Of a DNA stretch of 50,008 nt, positions 41,288-49,619 are shown in pieces. The notes below the pieces were generated by a model. The model worked only from the letters and a program-made list of their open reading frames with translations, ran no database searches and was not told the DNA's origin. The position numbers and the translations under genes are program-made. The stretch's first letter is position 1. Each line of letters opens with the position of its first letter. Origin of the DNA: Pararoseburia sp963661325 (lineage in GTDB: Bacteria; Bacillota; Clostridia; Lachnospirales; Lachnospiraceae); the NCBI GenBank assembly GCA_963661325.1, contig CAVLBP010000002.1, forward strand, positions 1-50,008, in the 5' to 3' direction.

Positions 41288-44263
41288 TTATTTTTGCTTG
41301 CGCGCCTTCTTTGCTTCCTGAAATGCAGCATAGGCATCGCTCTTTTTAAATCCTTTTTTCTTCTTGATAAAGAGTATCAAGGATACCACAAACAAAAGGA
41401 CAAAGACGATCATAACGATCCTTACAATCTTCACCAGCTGCAATTCTACAGCCTTGACCGTGGTATTCTCACCAATGCCATTCATAGCAACTGAATTTGC
41501 CAGTGCATATAAGTTATGATGGCAGGCCTCACGCATCGCGCTTACCACTACCGCGTCATTTTCGTATTCCGGCAGCTGGTTAGTAATATATGGAAGCATG
41601 GCATCAAAAGTAGAAATACCACCAGCCATAATGCCATCCACACCGTTGACATACTTAGTCAGAACATTATCTGTGATCGTAAGTCCCTGACTGCCCCACT
41701 CATTACGTAGGATTCCAGTCATCAAGCCCTTGTTTCCACCGGACCAGATAGCGCCCCAACGTGTGTACGCCACCATGACTCCACCGCCATTGCCTTCTTC
41801 AATCGGTGCCTGGAATGCTTTCAGATAAAGTTCTCTGGCGGTCTGCTCAGAAAGCCATACGCCCAGTCCGATACGGTCCTGCTCGCAATCATTGAGAGCA
41901 AAATGCTTCATAACCACGTGCACACCCTTAGCCTCGATGGCTGCCACCTCATAGAGGGACATTTCTCCGGACAGGAAACCATCTTCCGAATAATATTCAA
42001 AGTTACGTCCGCCAAAAGGTGTACGATGAATATTATTTCCAGGTCCATACAGTACAGCCACATTTGCAGATAAGCAGTCATTACCTATCACCATACCAAT
42101 CTCTGTCATAAGATCACGATTAAAGGTTGCAGCCATAACATCCTCTGATGTAAATGCTGTTGCAGCCATCTCAGAAGAATCTGCATTAAAGAGGGATGCT
42201 GTCAACCCCTGTGGACCATTCTCATCACGGGATCCCGGTGCCTGTACAGATTCAACCGGCATTGTCCAGTGGAAGGAATCTCCAATCAGAGAAACCATCT
42301 CATCAAATGTCAACTGGTCAAGTAAGGCATCCCACTGTGGGTCATCATAATCCAGACCGATCATATCATAAAGGGTCAGTTCCTGATCTGCTCCCAAAGT
42401 CGGCATATCCACTTCGTCATAATCTGATGCATCATACTGTACCAACTGCAGATCATCCACCAACTGATCAGTCAGTGCAATCTTTACAGTGTCTGCTGGC
42501 CAGGTTCCCTCCCAGTCACTACGGCTGAGATAAGTAACTGTCTGCTCTGTTCCCTCGTAGAGGTTGAGATCCGCATCAGATAACTGATTGGTAATTTCTG
42601 TTCCATTGGATGAAACTGCATAAGTTGTAGTATCCAGTGTCGGATTGTTCCATGAACCAACAAGACTTGCATCGCCCTGTCCATCCATACCATTCTCTGT
42701 ACTGTAGCCCTTAGCTGCCAAAATATTGTTTACGGCATTATGGGCATCTGTTGCTGCTGTAAAGTAATAGGTTCCTGCATCTAAAATGTAGGTCTCTGCA
42801 CCATAAGCATCGTAAGATGCTATATCTGCGCCGTCTACGACTATCTCAAGTTCCTGAGACTCGCCCGGTTCCAGTTCCTTCGTCTTGTCAAAGCCAACCA
42901 GAGATACCGATGCCTTTTCTACTTTGTTTTCCACATCATAGGTTGTATATGGAGACTGTACATAAAGTTGTACGGTTTCCTTACCATCCACGTCTCCGGT
43001 ATTTGTCACCGTGACCTTTGCAATATACTGGTGATTTGCCTCATCATAAGAAAGGCTGTAGTTGCTGTATGTAAATGTGGTGTAAGATAATCCGTAACCA
43101 AACGGGAAAGCTACATTATCGCTATAGGTGTAATCCCCGGCAGAACCAGTCTGCATAACGACATCTTCGTATCTGGTCTCATAATACTTGTATCCAACGT
43201 AGATACCTTCCTGATAGATCATGTAGGTATCTGCACTATCCGGGATCAGTCCTTCTTCATAACCTTCATACTGAACCGGTGTAAAGTTAGCCATTGCCGG
43301 AGATGAATAATTATCATAGCAGTAGGTATCCACCAGACTTCCGGACGGGTTGACATTTCCTGCCAGAATATCTGCGACGGCATTGATACCACTGATACCG
43401 ACATCACCGATCCAAAGGACTGCGTCAATATCGTAAGCATTATCCTTTAAGAAATCCACCTGCAGGGCATTTGCAGAGTTGATCAAAAGAATAATTTTCT
43501 GTAATTTTCCATCTGCCTTCATCTGTGCCAGATTTGTCAGCATATCCTTCTCATTGTCATCCAAAGACAGATAGTTTCCACCATCATAAGTCAGGTCAGC
43601 ACCTTCGCCACCCACACGGGAGATCATAACAAGTGCTGCATCATCATACTCTTCCACTGACTCTTTGACATCATCTGTATATGCATCCCACGGCACTTCC
43701 GATGTCGTTGCCGCTGTGGTTGTTACAGTTCCGCCTCTATCAGATGCATATTCAGCTCCATCGCCAGATTCATAAAAATCCCACAATGCACTGTTTACAG
43801 AAAATCCTGCATTCTCCAGTGCATCCTTCCATGTATCTGCGGAAGATGCATCAATGTTTCCGGATCCTGTTCCACCATAAACAATGTTTACACTGGAATT
43901 TGAAAATGTGCTGACCTTTGCCCCTTCTTTCAAAGGAAGTGCATTATTCTCGTTCATAAGAAGTGCTGCGCCTTCTTCTTCCACGCGCTGACAAAGTGCA
44001 TCACCATAGGACACCATATCCTCTACCGAATCAAAATCCGATGTGTAATACTGTGCATCCTCGTCCTCGTTTTCTAATTTCCAGAAAGTCCCTCCTGAAA
44101 ACGCTGCCAAAGTATTATCAAATGTAGAACAAATGATAAAGACTGCGATAAACACGATCGCAAAGACAGCCGAAAAGATACTCATCCCCTTCCAAGGACG
44201 GATAGCACGGTGTTTTGCCTTTTTGTAGGCTTTTTTTGCCTGTTTCCATTCTTTTTTGTCCAT
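41288..44263 (-). CDS. Membrane-anchored GH3 beta-glucosidase-like enzyme with reversed domain order
   Basis: 991 residues from ATG 44263 (MDKKEWKQAKKAYKKAKHRA), where AAAGGAGAAAGG lies upstream; longer in-frame starts lack a site. A membrane segment at about 27-48 (MSIFSAVFAIVFIAVFIICSTF) and another near the end (about 945-965, IVMIVFVLLFVVSLILFI) with basic cytoplasmic tails anchor it at both ends. Between them the usual C-terminal GH3 domain comes first (ALLMNENNALPLKEG, GGTGSGNI), then a fibronectin-like domain (KVTVTNTGDVDGKETVQLYV), then the catalytic barrel (GPGNNIHRTPFGGRNFEYYSEDG, VVMKHFALNDCEQDR, nucleophile Asp865 in GLTITDNVL). Likely a surface beta-glucosidase or xylosidase. A TAAGTGGT element lies upstream. 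Confidence 0.87.
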   Translation of the reverse strand: MDKKEWKQAKKAYKKAKHRAIRPWKGMSIFSAVFAIVFIAVFIICSTFDNTLAAFSGGTFWKLENEDEDAQYYTSDFDSVEDMVSYGDALCQRVEEEGAALLMNENNALPLKEGAKVSTFSNSSVNIVYGGTGSGNIDASSADTWKDALENAGFSVNSALWDFYESGDGAEYASDRGGTVTTTAATTSEVPWDAYTDDVKESVEEYDDAALVMISRVGGEGADLTYDGGNYLSLDDNEKDMLTNLAQMKADGKLQKIILLINSANALQVDFLKDNAYDIDAVLWIGDVGISGINAVADILAGNVNPSGSLVDTYCYDNYSSPAMANFTPVQYEGYEEGLIPDSADTYMIYQEGIYVGYKYYETRYEDVVMQTGSAGDYTYSDNVAFPFGYGLSYTTFTYSNYSLSYDEANHQYIAKVTVTNTGDVDGKETVQLYVQSPYTTYDVENKVEKASVSLVGFDKTKELEPGESQELEIVVDGADIASYDAYGAETYILDAGTYYFTAATDAHNAVNNILAAKGYSTENGMDGQGDASLVGSWNNPTLDTTTYAVSSNGTEITNQLSDADLNLYEGTEQTVTYLSRSDWEGTWPADTVKIALTDQLVDDLQLVQYDASDYDEVDMPTLGADQELTLYDMIGLDYDDPQWDALLDQLTFDEMVSLIGDSFHWTMPVESVQAPGSRDENGPQGLTASLFNADSSEMAATAFTSEDVMAATFNRDLMTEIGMVIGNDCLSANVAVLYGPGNNIHRTPFGGRNFEYYSEDGFLSGEMSLYEVAAIEAKGVHVVMKHFALNDCEQDRIGLGVWLSEQTARELYLKAFQAPIEEGNGGGVMVAYTRWGAIWSGGNKGLMTGILRNEWGSQGLTITDNVLTKYVNGVDGIMAGGISTFDAMLPYITNQLPEYENDAVVVSAMREACHHNLYALANSVAMNGIGENTTVKAVELQLVKIVRIVMIVFVLLFVVSLILFIKKKKGFKKSDAYAAFQEAKKARKQK

Positions 44264-44327
44264 GACTTTTCCTTTCTCCTTTTCAAGTAATGCGAATTGA
44301 CCACATTTACCTATATTTTCTGTCTTT

Positions 44328-44358
44328 ATTCTAATTTTTTCATCAAAAAACACAACAA
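44328..44358 (-). promoter_or_regulatory. Candidate promoter of the GH3 gene
   Basis: On the - strand a TAGAAT -10 box (44333-44328). Possible -35 boxes are TTGTTG (44358-44353, spacer 19) or TTGTGT (44355-44350, spacer 16). Weak spacing would fit an activated promoter. Confidence 0.35.
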
Positions 44359-44366
44359 CTTTTTCC

Positions 44367-44396
44367 TAAGTGGTATCTTTTCATGCCTTATGTGGC
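44367..44396. repeat. LytTR-type element upstream of GH3, one strong and one weak copy
   Basis: TAAGTGGTA at 44367-44375 and TATGTGGCA at 44389-44397, six of the first eight bases matching, period 22 bp. The thirteen bases TTTCCTAAGTGGT (44362-44374) also occur exactly at 39121-39133 before the GH2 gene. The weak copy overlaps the last codons of the MATE gene. Confidence 0.45.
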
Positions 44397-45725
44397 AGGG
44401 GGCAGTCCCCGCATCTGCCTTCGGTAGAGAATATAGCCCGTGCTTGTGGTAATAATCTCTGTCAGAGGATAGGTCAACCAAAATGCATTTAACCCAAAGT
44501 GTGCAAATATCCAACCCAAAGGTACAAAGAGGACTACCGTCCTGACGATCGTAAGAACGGAACTCTTGATGGGTGCCCCAATCGCCTGAAAATAGACCGG
44601 AAAGATAAGGGATGAAACCAGGGGTATAAAACTGATCCCGATAATACGAAAGGCTACGATCCCAATCTCCATCACACGTGGATCGCTGGAGAAGAAGGAT
44701 AGTAGTTGTCCCGGTACAGCCTCAAAACACAGGGTTCCAACCGCCATAAGAGCCATGCCCAGCAAAAGAGCATCCATAAGGGTCTTCCTGCAGCGTTCAT
44801 ATTTTGCCGAGGCATAATTGAAGGACAATACCGGTACAATACAGGTCTGCATGGCTCCAAGCGGGATAAAAAAGATCGACTGCCACTTGTAGTAAAGTCC
44901 CAGCACCGTCACCGCCTGGTCTGAAAAGCCTTTTAGGATCATGTTAAATCCAAAGATATAAAAGGTGTAGGCAGACTGCATCAGGATATTTGGGAATCCA
45001 CAGGTGTAGATCCGGCGGATATAAGCCGGATAGGTATGTAGTGCCGGGGATCTGCGAAACCCTTTTGTCATTACAATAAGTGCCGCAACGATCTGACCAC
45101 ATACCGTCGCGATCGCGGCTCCTGCAATGCCTAACTCCGGCAGACCAAACATGCCAAAAATGAGTAAGGGATCCAAAACGATGTTGGTGATCGCCCCACA
45201 GATCTGTGCGATCGTAGGTGTCATCATATCCCCTTCTGCCTGCAAGACTTTGGTCCACATACTTTCTAAAAACAGTCCAAAACTAAAAAGACAGACGATC
45301 CGCCCATAGACCACCACCTGACGGATGACCTCCACAGAGTTGGTCGATAGTCTGGCAAAACCCGGCATGATCAGAAAACAGACAGTCGCAAAGGCGATCC
45401 AGTTGCCCAGACCGATCAAGGCTGCTGTTCCGGCAACTTCCTCTGCCTCTTTCTTTTGTCCCAATCCCATGAAATGGGGGATCAGGGTGTTGATGCCTAC
45501 ACCTGTTCCTACCGCAAGGGCGATCATAAGCAACTGCACCGGATATATGATCGAGAGAGCCGTAAGCCCCGCCTCAGAATAACGTCCGATAAAAAAACTG
45601 TCTATGATGTTGTAAAGTGCCTGTATCAGTTGCGCTGCCATGACCGGCGGAGCCAGCCGAAACAGGATGTGCATGATTCCATCTTGTCCAAAATCAATGC
45701 TGTTTTTCCCTACTGTCTTTTGCAC
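44388..45725 (-). CDS. MATE-family efflux transporter
   Basis: 445 residues from a GTG at 45725, chosen because AAGGAG lies five bases upstream, while the ATG 45 bases further 5' has no site and overlaps a TATAAT box. About 12 membrane segments in two halves; typical elements are LAPPVMAAQLIQALYNIIDSFFIGRY near the start and GINTLIPHFMGLGQKKEAEE. MATE proteins export drugs or metabolites in exchange for Na+ or H+. Substrate unknown. It lies between the rhamnose operon and the GH3 gene, separated from the former by a strong hairpin; no link in function is evident. Confidence 0.9.
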   Translation of the reverse strand: MQKTVGKNSIDFGQDGIMHILFRLAPPVMAAQLIQALYNIIDSFFIGRYSEAGLTALSIIYPVQLLMIALAVGTGVGINTLIPHFMGLGQKKEAEEVAGTAALIGLGNWIAFATVCFLIMPGFARLSTNSVEVIRQVVVYGRIVCLFSFGLFLESMWTKVLQAEGDMMTPTIAQICGAITNIVLDPLLIFGMFGLPELGIAGAAIATVCGQIVAALIVMTKGFRRSPALHTYPAYIRRIYTCGFPNILMQSAYTFYIFGFNMILKGFSDQAVTVLGLYYKWQSIFFIPLGAMQTCIVPVLSFNYASAKYERCRKTLMDALLLGMALMAVGTLCFEAVPGQLLSFFSSDPRVMEIGIVAFRIIGISFIPLVSSLIFPVYFQAIGAPIKSSVLTIVRTVVLFVPLGWIFAHFGLNAFWLTYPLTEIITTSTGYILYRRQMRGLPPAT

Positions 45726-45777
45726 TTTAACTCCTTCTATCCTCCTCTGTTCTATATAAAGCCCACCCATTATAACA

Positions 45778-45814
45778 AAGAAGTCCGAACATGACTAGCA
45801 TTTTCGGACTTCTT
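45778..45814 (-). terminator. Terminator after the rhamnose-type operon
   Basis: Perfect 12-bp stem AAGAAGTCCGAA / TTCGGACTTCTT (45778-45789 with 45803-45814), 13-base loop. On the - strand it is followed by TG and T-rich sequence, on the + strand by more T, so it may work both ways. The TATAAT box of the MATE gene (45774-45769) begins right after it. Confidence 0.8.
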
Positions 45815-45846
45815 TTTTTCTTCTATATTCTACCTCGTATACGATC

Positions 45847-46668
45847 TTATTTTTCATATAAGAATTCTTCCGGGAGGGTTACCCCGAAATCTTTTGCCAG
45901 ATGACGGAAATCATCCGGTGTAATGGTCTGGCGCTTGTTTGGCTGCATAGACAGCATCTTGACTAAGATCTCAGCAGACTTTTCTGCGGTGTGCATAAGC
46001 CCAAAGGTCAGATCAAAGTCTTCACCTGCTGCAAAAGTACCATGATGTGCCCAGATGGCAAGATCATATTTCTTCATCAGTTCACTGGTCGCAACGGCGA
46101 TCTCTCTGCCACCCGGAACCATCCAAGGCACAACGCCGATACCATCCGGGAATACGACCGGACACTCGGTTGCCATTTCCCACAATTCTCTGGTAAATAC
46201 CTTGTCCTCCAGTGGAAGTACAAAGGTAAGGGCAATGATGTTGGTCGTATGTGCATGATAAACAACACGATACTTTGGATCCTGCAACTTCTTTACTTCC
46301 AGGTTCATCAAATGGCTTGGAAGTTCAGAGGTTGGTCTGCCGCCATTGACAAGTCCCCAGACGATACGATAATTCTCGCCTGCCTCGTCTAACTCGATCA
46401 TACAGATAGAATCTTCCGGCTTGATGATGACATTGCGGAAATATTTGCCACTGCCTGTTACAAGGAAATACTCTCCTGCAAGATTTGGCACACTTGTGCC
46501 GATCGGCTGCCATTCCTTTGGCTCAAAGTTCTCTTTGACAGACTCTACTTCTTCCGGCTTCACACGGTAAGAAAGGTTACCGCCATTTCTCTCATGCCAG
46601 CCCTGTTCCCAGCCATCGTTAGCCATACGGATAAATCCCTGTACAAATTCTGCGTCTAAAAATTTCAT
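45847..46668 (-). CDS. rhaD: L-rhamnulose-1-phosphate aldolase
   Basis: 273 residues, close to the 274 of Escherichia coli RhaD, a class II zinc aldolase. The start MKFLDAEFVQGFIRMANDGWEQGWHERNGGNLSYR matches that family, including the Asn-Gly-Gly-Asn phosphate-binding element. FLVTGSGKYFRN follows. Zinc ligands are in VVYHAHTTNI (two His) and AIWAHHGTFAAG (His), with the catalytic Glu in the NGGRPTSELPSHLMN region. It splits rhamnulose-1-phosphate into dihydroxyacetone phosphate and lactaldehyde. Last gene of the operon, 31 bases after the isomerase gene. Confidence 0.92.
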   Translation of the reverse strand: MKFLDAEFVQGFIRMANDGWEQGWHERNGGNLSYRVKPEEVESVKENFEPKEWQPIGTSVPNLAGEYFLVTGSGKYFRNVIIKPEDSICMIELDEAGENYRIVWGLVNGGRPTSELPSHLMNLEVKKLQDPKYRVVYHAHTTNIIALTFVLPLEDKVFTRELWEMATECPVVFPDGIGVVPWMVPGGREIAVATSELMKKYDLAIWAHHGTFAAGEDFDLTFGLMHTAEKSAEILVKMLSMQPNKRQTITPDDFRHLAKDFGVTLPEEFLYEK

Positions 46669-46699
46669 TTCTATTCCCTTTCTTCTATATAAATATATT

Positions 46700-48121
46700 T
46701 TATCTACAAACTACTTCTACCGGAATGTCTAAGATCTTTCCGACCTTTTCAATGACATCGATATGTCTGCCAATGGCTGCTGCCATATGATGTGTCGGTC
46801 CTGCCTCGCTCCAACGGTTGCAGAATTCTCTGGCGCCGATAGAGAAGCGGGTTCTCATATTGGTATCTCCAAAGGTAAAGATCGGACCTTCCTCATTGAC
46901 ACCCTCGGCTACAACGAACTTGAAATGTCCGTCCTTGTCCTGTGTGATGGCAAGATAAGTGACATCGCCTGCCGGTGGGTAGAACTGGGTCAGATAACCA
47001 CCGCCGGTCTTTCCATGGAATACCGGCACGATCTTCATGATAGGCTTTCTGTCTACAGAAATATCGGCATCACCTGAGCCTGAATGTCCGATAATACAGA
47101 TATCCTCATTAAAGTCGATAGAGTACATCTCGGACAACTGACCGGTTCCGGCAATGGTCTTTAAGATGCTCATCGCCATAGCAACCTTGATATCGCCCTC
47201 TACAGCACATGCCGTGCCCTGCTTGATCAGCATAGAAAATGCCGGGATCAGCATAGAGTCCAACTTGCCGGCAACGCCCTGTGCAAAACCGTCATAATGG
47301 GAAGCAACCAGTGCTAACTGCTCGTCCTTGACCCATTTTTCAAAAGCCACTACATACTTTGCCATTTCCCAGACCGTCTCAACCGTCGCACCGCCTTCGA
47401 TATCAAAGGTATCTAAGATGTCCTCTGCCTTGGCACGGATGGCATCTTCATCTGTGATGTCATCGGCGATCGCCCACATTTTTTCCCAGTCAAACTGCTT
47501 GGTATATAAGCCCATACGGTTGTAAAGATTGGTCTCATCGATATAAAGATCCATCATGCCCGGATACGGACGGCCGATCTGGGCGATATTTGTATCACGA
47601 AATCTGCGTCTTACCTGCGCTGCGGTACACCACTCAGCGATCTGCTTTTCCACTTCCGGATCGCCACCTTCGACCACACCTGTGATAACGGCATGTCTCT
47701 TTCCGGCACGTTCCAAATCTGCAACCATTTCGCCAACAGCACCACAGGCATAAAGTTCGCCCAGCCAGGTGGCTGTATCCGTATTGGCATAGTCCGGTGC
47801 CTTTTTCTTTTGCACATTGACCAGTACGACCGGCACATTCAGATCACGGATCGCCGGAAGCATATTGTAACTGGTCGCATAAGTAAGCATCTGTAAGATA
47901 ACAAGGTCAACATCTGCTGCACGGAACATGTCTCCGGCTGCCATGGCTGCCTCTTTGGTTGTGACAATGCCGCCGTCTACCAGTTCGACACTGTCCGGTA
48001 TGGTCTTTTTAAAATCTGCAAACTGTCCTTCAAATTCAGGAACCAGTGATGGGAACTGTGGTAAATAGGCTCCCAATGCGATGGCAAATATACCAACTCT
48101 TGCTTTTGTTTCAACTAACAT
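46700..48121 (-). CDS. L-arabinose/L-fucose isomerase-family protein
   Basis: 473 residues. It has the three-domain character of the arabinose/fucose isomerase superfamily: N-terminal VGIFAIALGAYLPQFPSL and VDLVILQMLTYATSYNMLPAI, a middle part with RRRFRDTNIAQIGRPYPGMMDLYIDE, and a C-terminal part with ACAVEGDIKVAMAMSILK, IIGHSGSGDADIS and EAGPTHHMAAAIGRHIDVIEK, which likely hold the metal-binding Glu, Asp and His residues. It does not read like RhaA, the usual L-rhamnose isomerase. Placed between rhamnulokinase and rhamnulose-1-phosphate aldolase, it probably performs the rhamnose to rhamnulose step, which is inference from context. Its ATG overlaps the end of the kinase gene by seven bases. 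Confidence 0.75.
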   Translation of the reverse strand: MLVETKARVGIFAIALGAYLPQFPSLVPEFEGQFADFKKTIPDSVELVDGGIVTTKEAAMAAGDMFRAADVDLVILQMLTYATSYNMLPAIRDLNVPVVLVNVQKKKAPDYANTDTATWLGELYACGAVGEMVADLERAGKRHAVITGVVEGGDPEVEKQIAEWCTAAQVRRRFRDTNIAQIGRPYPGMMDLYIDETNLYNRMGLYTKQFDWEKMWAIADDITDEDAIRAKAEDILDTFDIEGGATVETVWEMAKYVVAFEKWVKDEQLALVASHYDGFAQGVAGKLDSMLIPAFSMLIKQGTACAVEGDIKVAMAMSILKTIAGTGQLSEMYSIDFNEDICIIGHSGSGDADISVDRKPIMKIVPVFHGKTGGGYLTQFYPPAGDVTYLAITQDKDGHFKFVVAEGVNEEGPIFTFGDTNMRTRFSIGAREFCNRWSEAGPTHHMAAAIGRHIDVIEKVGKILDIPVEVVCR

Positions 48122-49515
48122 CCTTTTTCCTCCTTTATTTCAAATGAACGGAATAGGCATTTTCTTGCTTCTGCCAAGTCTTGCAATTCGCCGGCGGCGA
48201 TCATCTGCGCCATGATATTGCCGATGGCTGTCGCCTCCGTCGGACCTGCATAGACCGTTTTCCCGGCAGCCTTTGCCGTAAGTTCATTCAGATAAGCGGC
48301 ATTGGCACCACCACCTACAATGTTGATGCAAGGATAGGTCACATGCTCGATCTGCTCGATTTCCTCCACTGTATCGGCATAGCATCTGGCAAGGCTGTTG
48401 TAGATCACGGCTGCCACCTGATAGATGCCCTCCGGTACTTCCTGTCCGGACTCTCTGCAAGCCGCCTGTACTTCCGCTGTCATATTCTGCGGTGCCAAAA
48501 AACGGTCGTCATTGGCATCCACGATCGATGTGATCGTCTCAGTCGCTGCATGTTCGCAGATAGAGCCGAATCCCTCGTCCGGGGATAACTCCTTGCGCAC
48601 GGACTGGATCATCCAAAGTCCCATGATATTTTTCAGATAACGATAGCGATGGTCATAACCACCCTCGTTTGTGAAATTGCATGCCATACTGTCCGGACTG
48701 CAATTTGCTGTCTTTAATTCTGTTCCCATCAAAGACCAGGTGCCGGAACTGATATAGAGCGTATCGTCCGACAGGCTCGGCACTGCCATGACCGCCGATC
48801 CCGTATCATGTGTCGCCGGAAGTACTACGCTGCAATCAAAGCCCACTTGATCCTGTATCGCCTGACGCAAATGCCCGACCTCAGTGCCCGGCATTTCGAT
48901 CGGCAAAAAGATGTCTCTCGGATAGCCCAGTTTCGCCATCAGGTCATAGTCCCAATCATTGGTCTTTGCATTGACCAACTGGGTCGTGGATGCATTGGTA
49001 TATTCCTGCTTCTTTACACCCGTGAGCAGGAAGTGGAAATAATCCGGGATCATAAGGAAAGTTTTTGCTTTTCCCAGCAGATCTGCCTCCTGCGTCTTGT
49101 GTGCCATCAACTGATAGATGGAATTGAAGATCTGCTTCTGGATACCGGTCTTGGCATACAGATCTTCCTGCGAGATCTTTTCGTAAACCAGAGCGTCCAT
49201 CCCCTCTGTCCGGCTGTCGCGGTAAGCATAGGTATTTCCCAGTAGCTGATCCTGATCATCCAAAAGCACATAATCAACTGCCCAGGTGTCGATCCCCATA
49301 GAGGTCGGGATCTTGCCGATCTTTTTACACTCTTTCATACCGGCGACAATCTCGGTAAAAAGACGTCCTACATCCCAGCAAAGATGTCCGTCCACCTGAT
49401 CCATACCATTATAAAAACGGTAGACTTCCTGCAAGCGCATCTTGCCGTCTTCTATCCAACTTAACATATGGCGTCCACTGGATGCGCCAATATCAATCGC
49501 TAAATAATACTTCAT
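48115..49515 (-). CDS. rhaB: L-rhamnulokinase
   Basis: 466 residues, FGGY sugar-kinase family. The N-terminus YYLAIDIGASSGRHMLSWI is the phosphate-1 motif with the Gly-Ala-Ser-Ser-Gly-Arg typical of RhaB. Also visible are GIDTWAVDYVLLD, ATHDTGSAVMAVP, YISSGTWSLMGTE and INIVGGGANAAYLNELTA near the C-terminus. It phosphorylates L-rhamnulose at O-1 with ATP. First gene of the operon, with GGGGG about six bases before the ATG and a candidate promoter shortly upstream. Confidence 0.93.
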   Translation of the reverse strand: MKYYLAIDIGASSGRHMLSWIEDGKMRLQEVYRFYNGMDQVDGHLCWDVGRLFTEIVAGMKECKKIGKIPTSMGIDTWAVDYVLLDDQDQLLGNTYAYRDSRTEGMDALVYEKISQEDLYAKTGIQKQIFNSIYQLMAHKTQEADLLGKAKTFLMIPDYFHFLLTGVKKQEYTNASTTQLVNAKTNDWDYDLMAKLGYPRDIFLPIEMPGTEVGHLRQAIQDQVGFDCSVVLPATHDTGSAVMAVPSLSDDTLYISSGTWSLMGTELKTANCSPDSMACNFTNEGGYDHRYRYLKNIMGLWMIQSVRKELSPDEGFGSICEHAATETITSIVDANDDRFLAPQNMTAEVQAACRESGQEVPEGIYQVAAVIYNSLARCYADTVEEIEQIEHVTYPCINIVGGGANAAYLNELTAKAAGKTVYAGPTEATAIGNIMAQMIAAGELQDLAEARKCLFRSFEIKEEKGC

Positions 49516-49534
49516 TTGCTACCCCCATCCTTGA

Positions 49535-49562
49535 TTTCTACTTGTATTCTACTGTCTGTCAG
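49535..49562 (-). promoter_or_regulatory. Candidate promoter of the rhamnose-type operon
   Basis: On the - strand CTGACA (49562-49557), 16 bases, TAGAAA (49540-49535). Inside it AGTAGAA occurs twice with an 11-bp period. The short distance to the start implies a leader of about 15 bases. Confidence 0.4.
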
Positions 49563-49567
49563 GGCAC

Positions 49568-49603
49568 AAAAAAAGGACACCTTTTAACCAGAAAAAGTGT
49601 CCT
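49568..49603 (-). terminator. Terminator after the last, partial gene
   Basis: On the - strand AGGACAC (49603-49597) and following T bases pair with AAAA and GTGTCCT (49580-49574), then TTTTTTG. It separates the partial gene at the right edge from the rhamnose operon. Confidence 0.8.
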
Positions 49604-49619
49604 GTGTTGCAGAGGGCGA

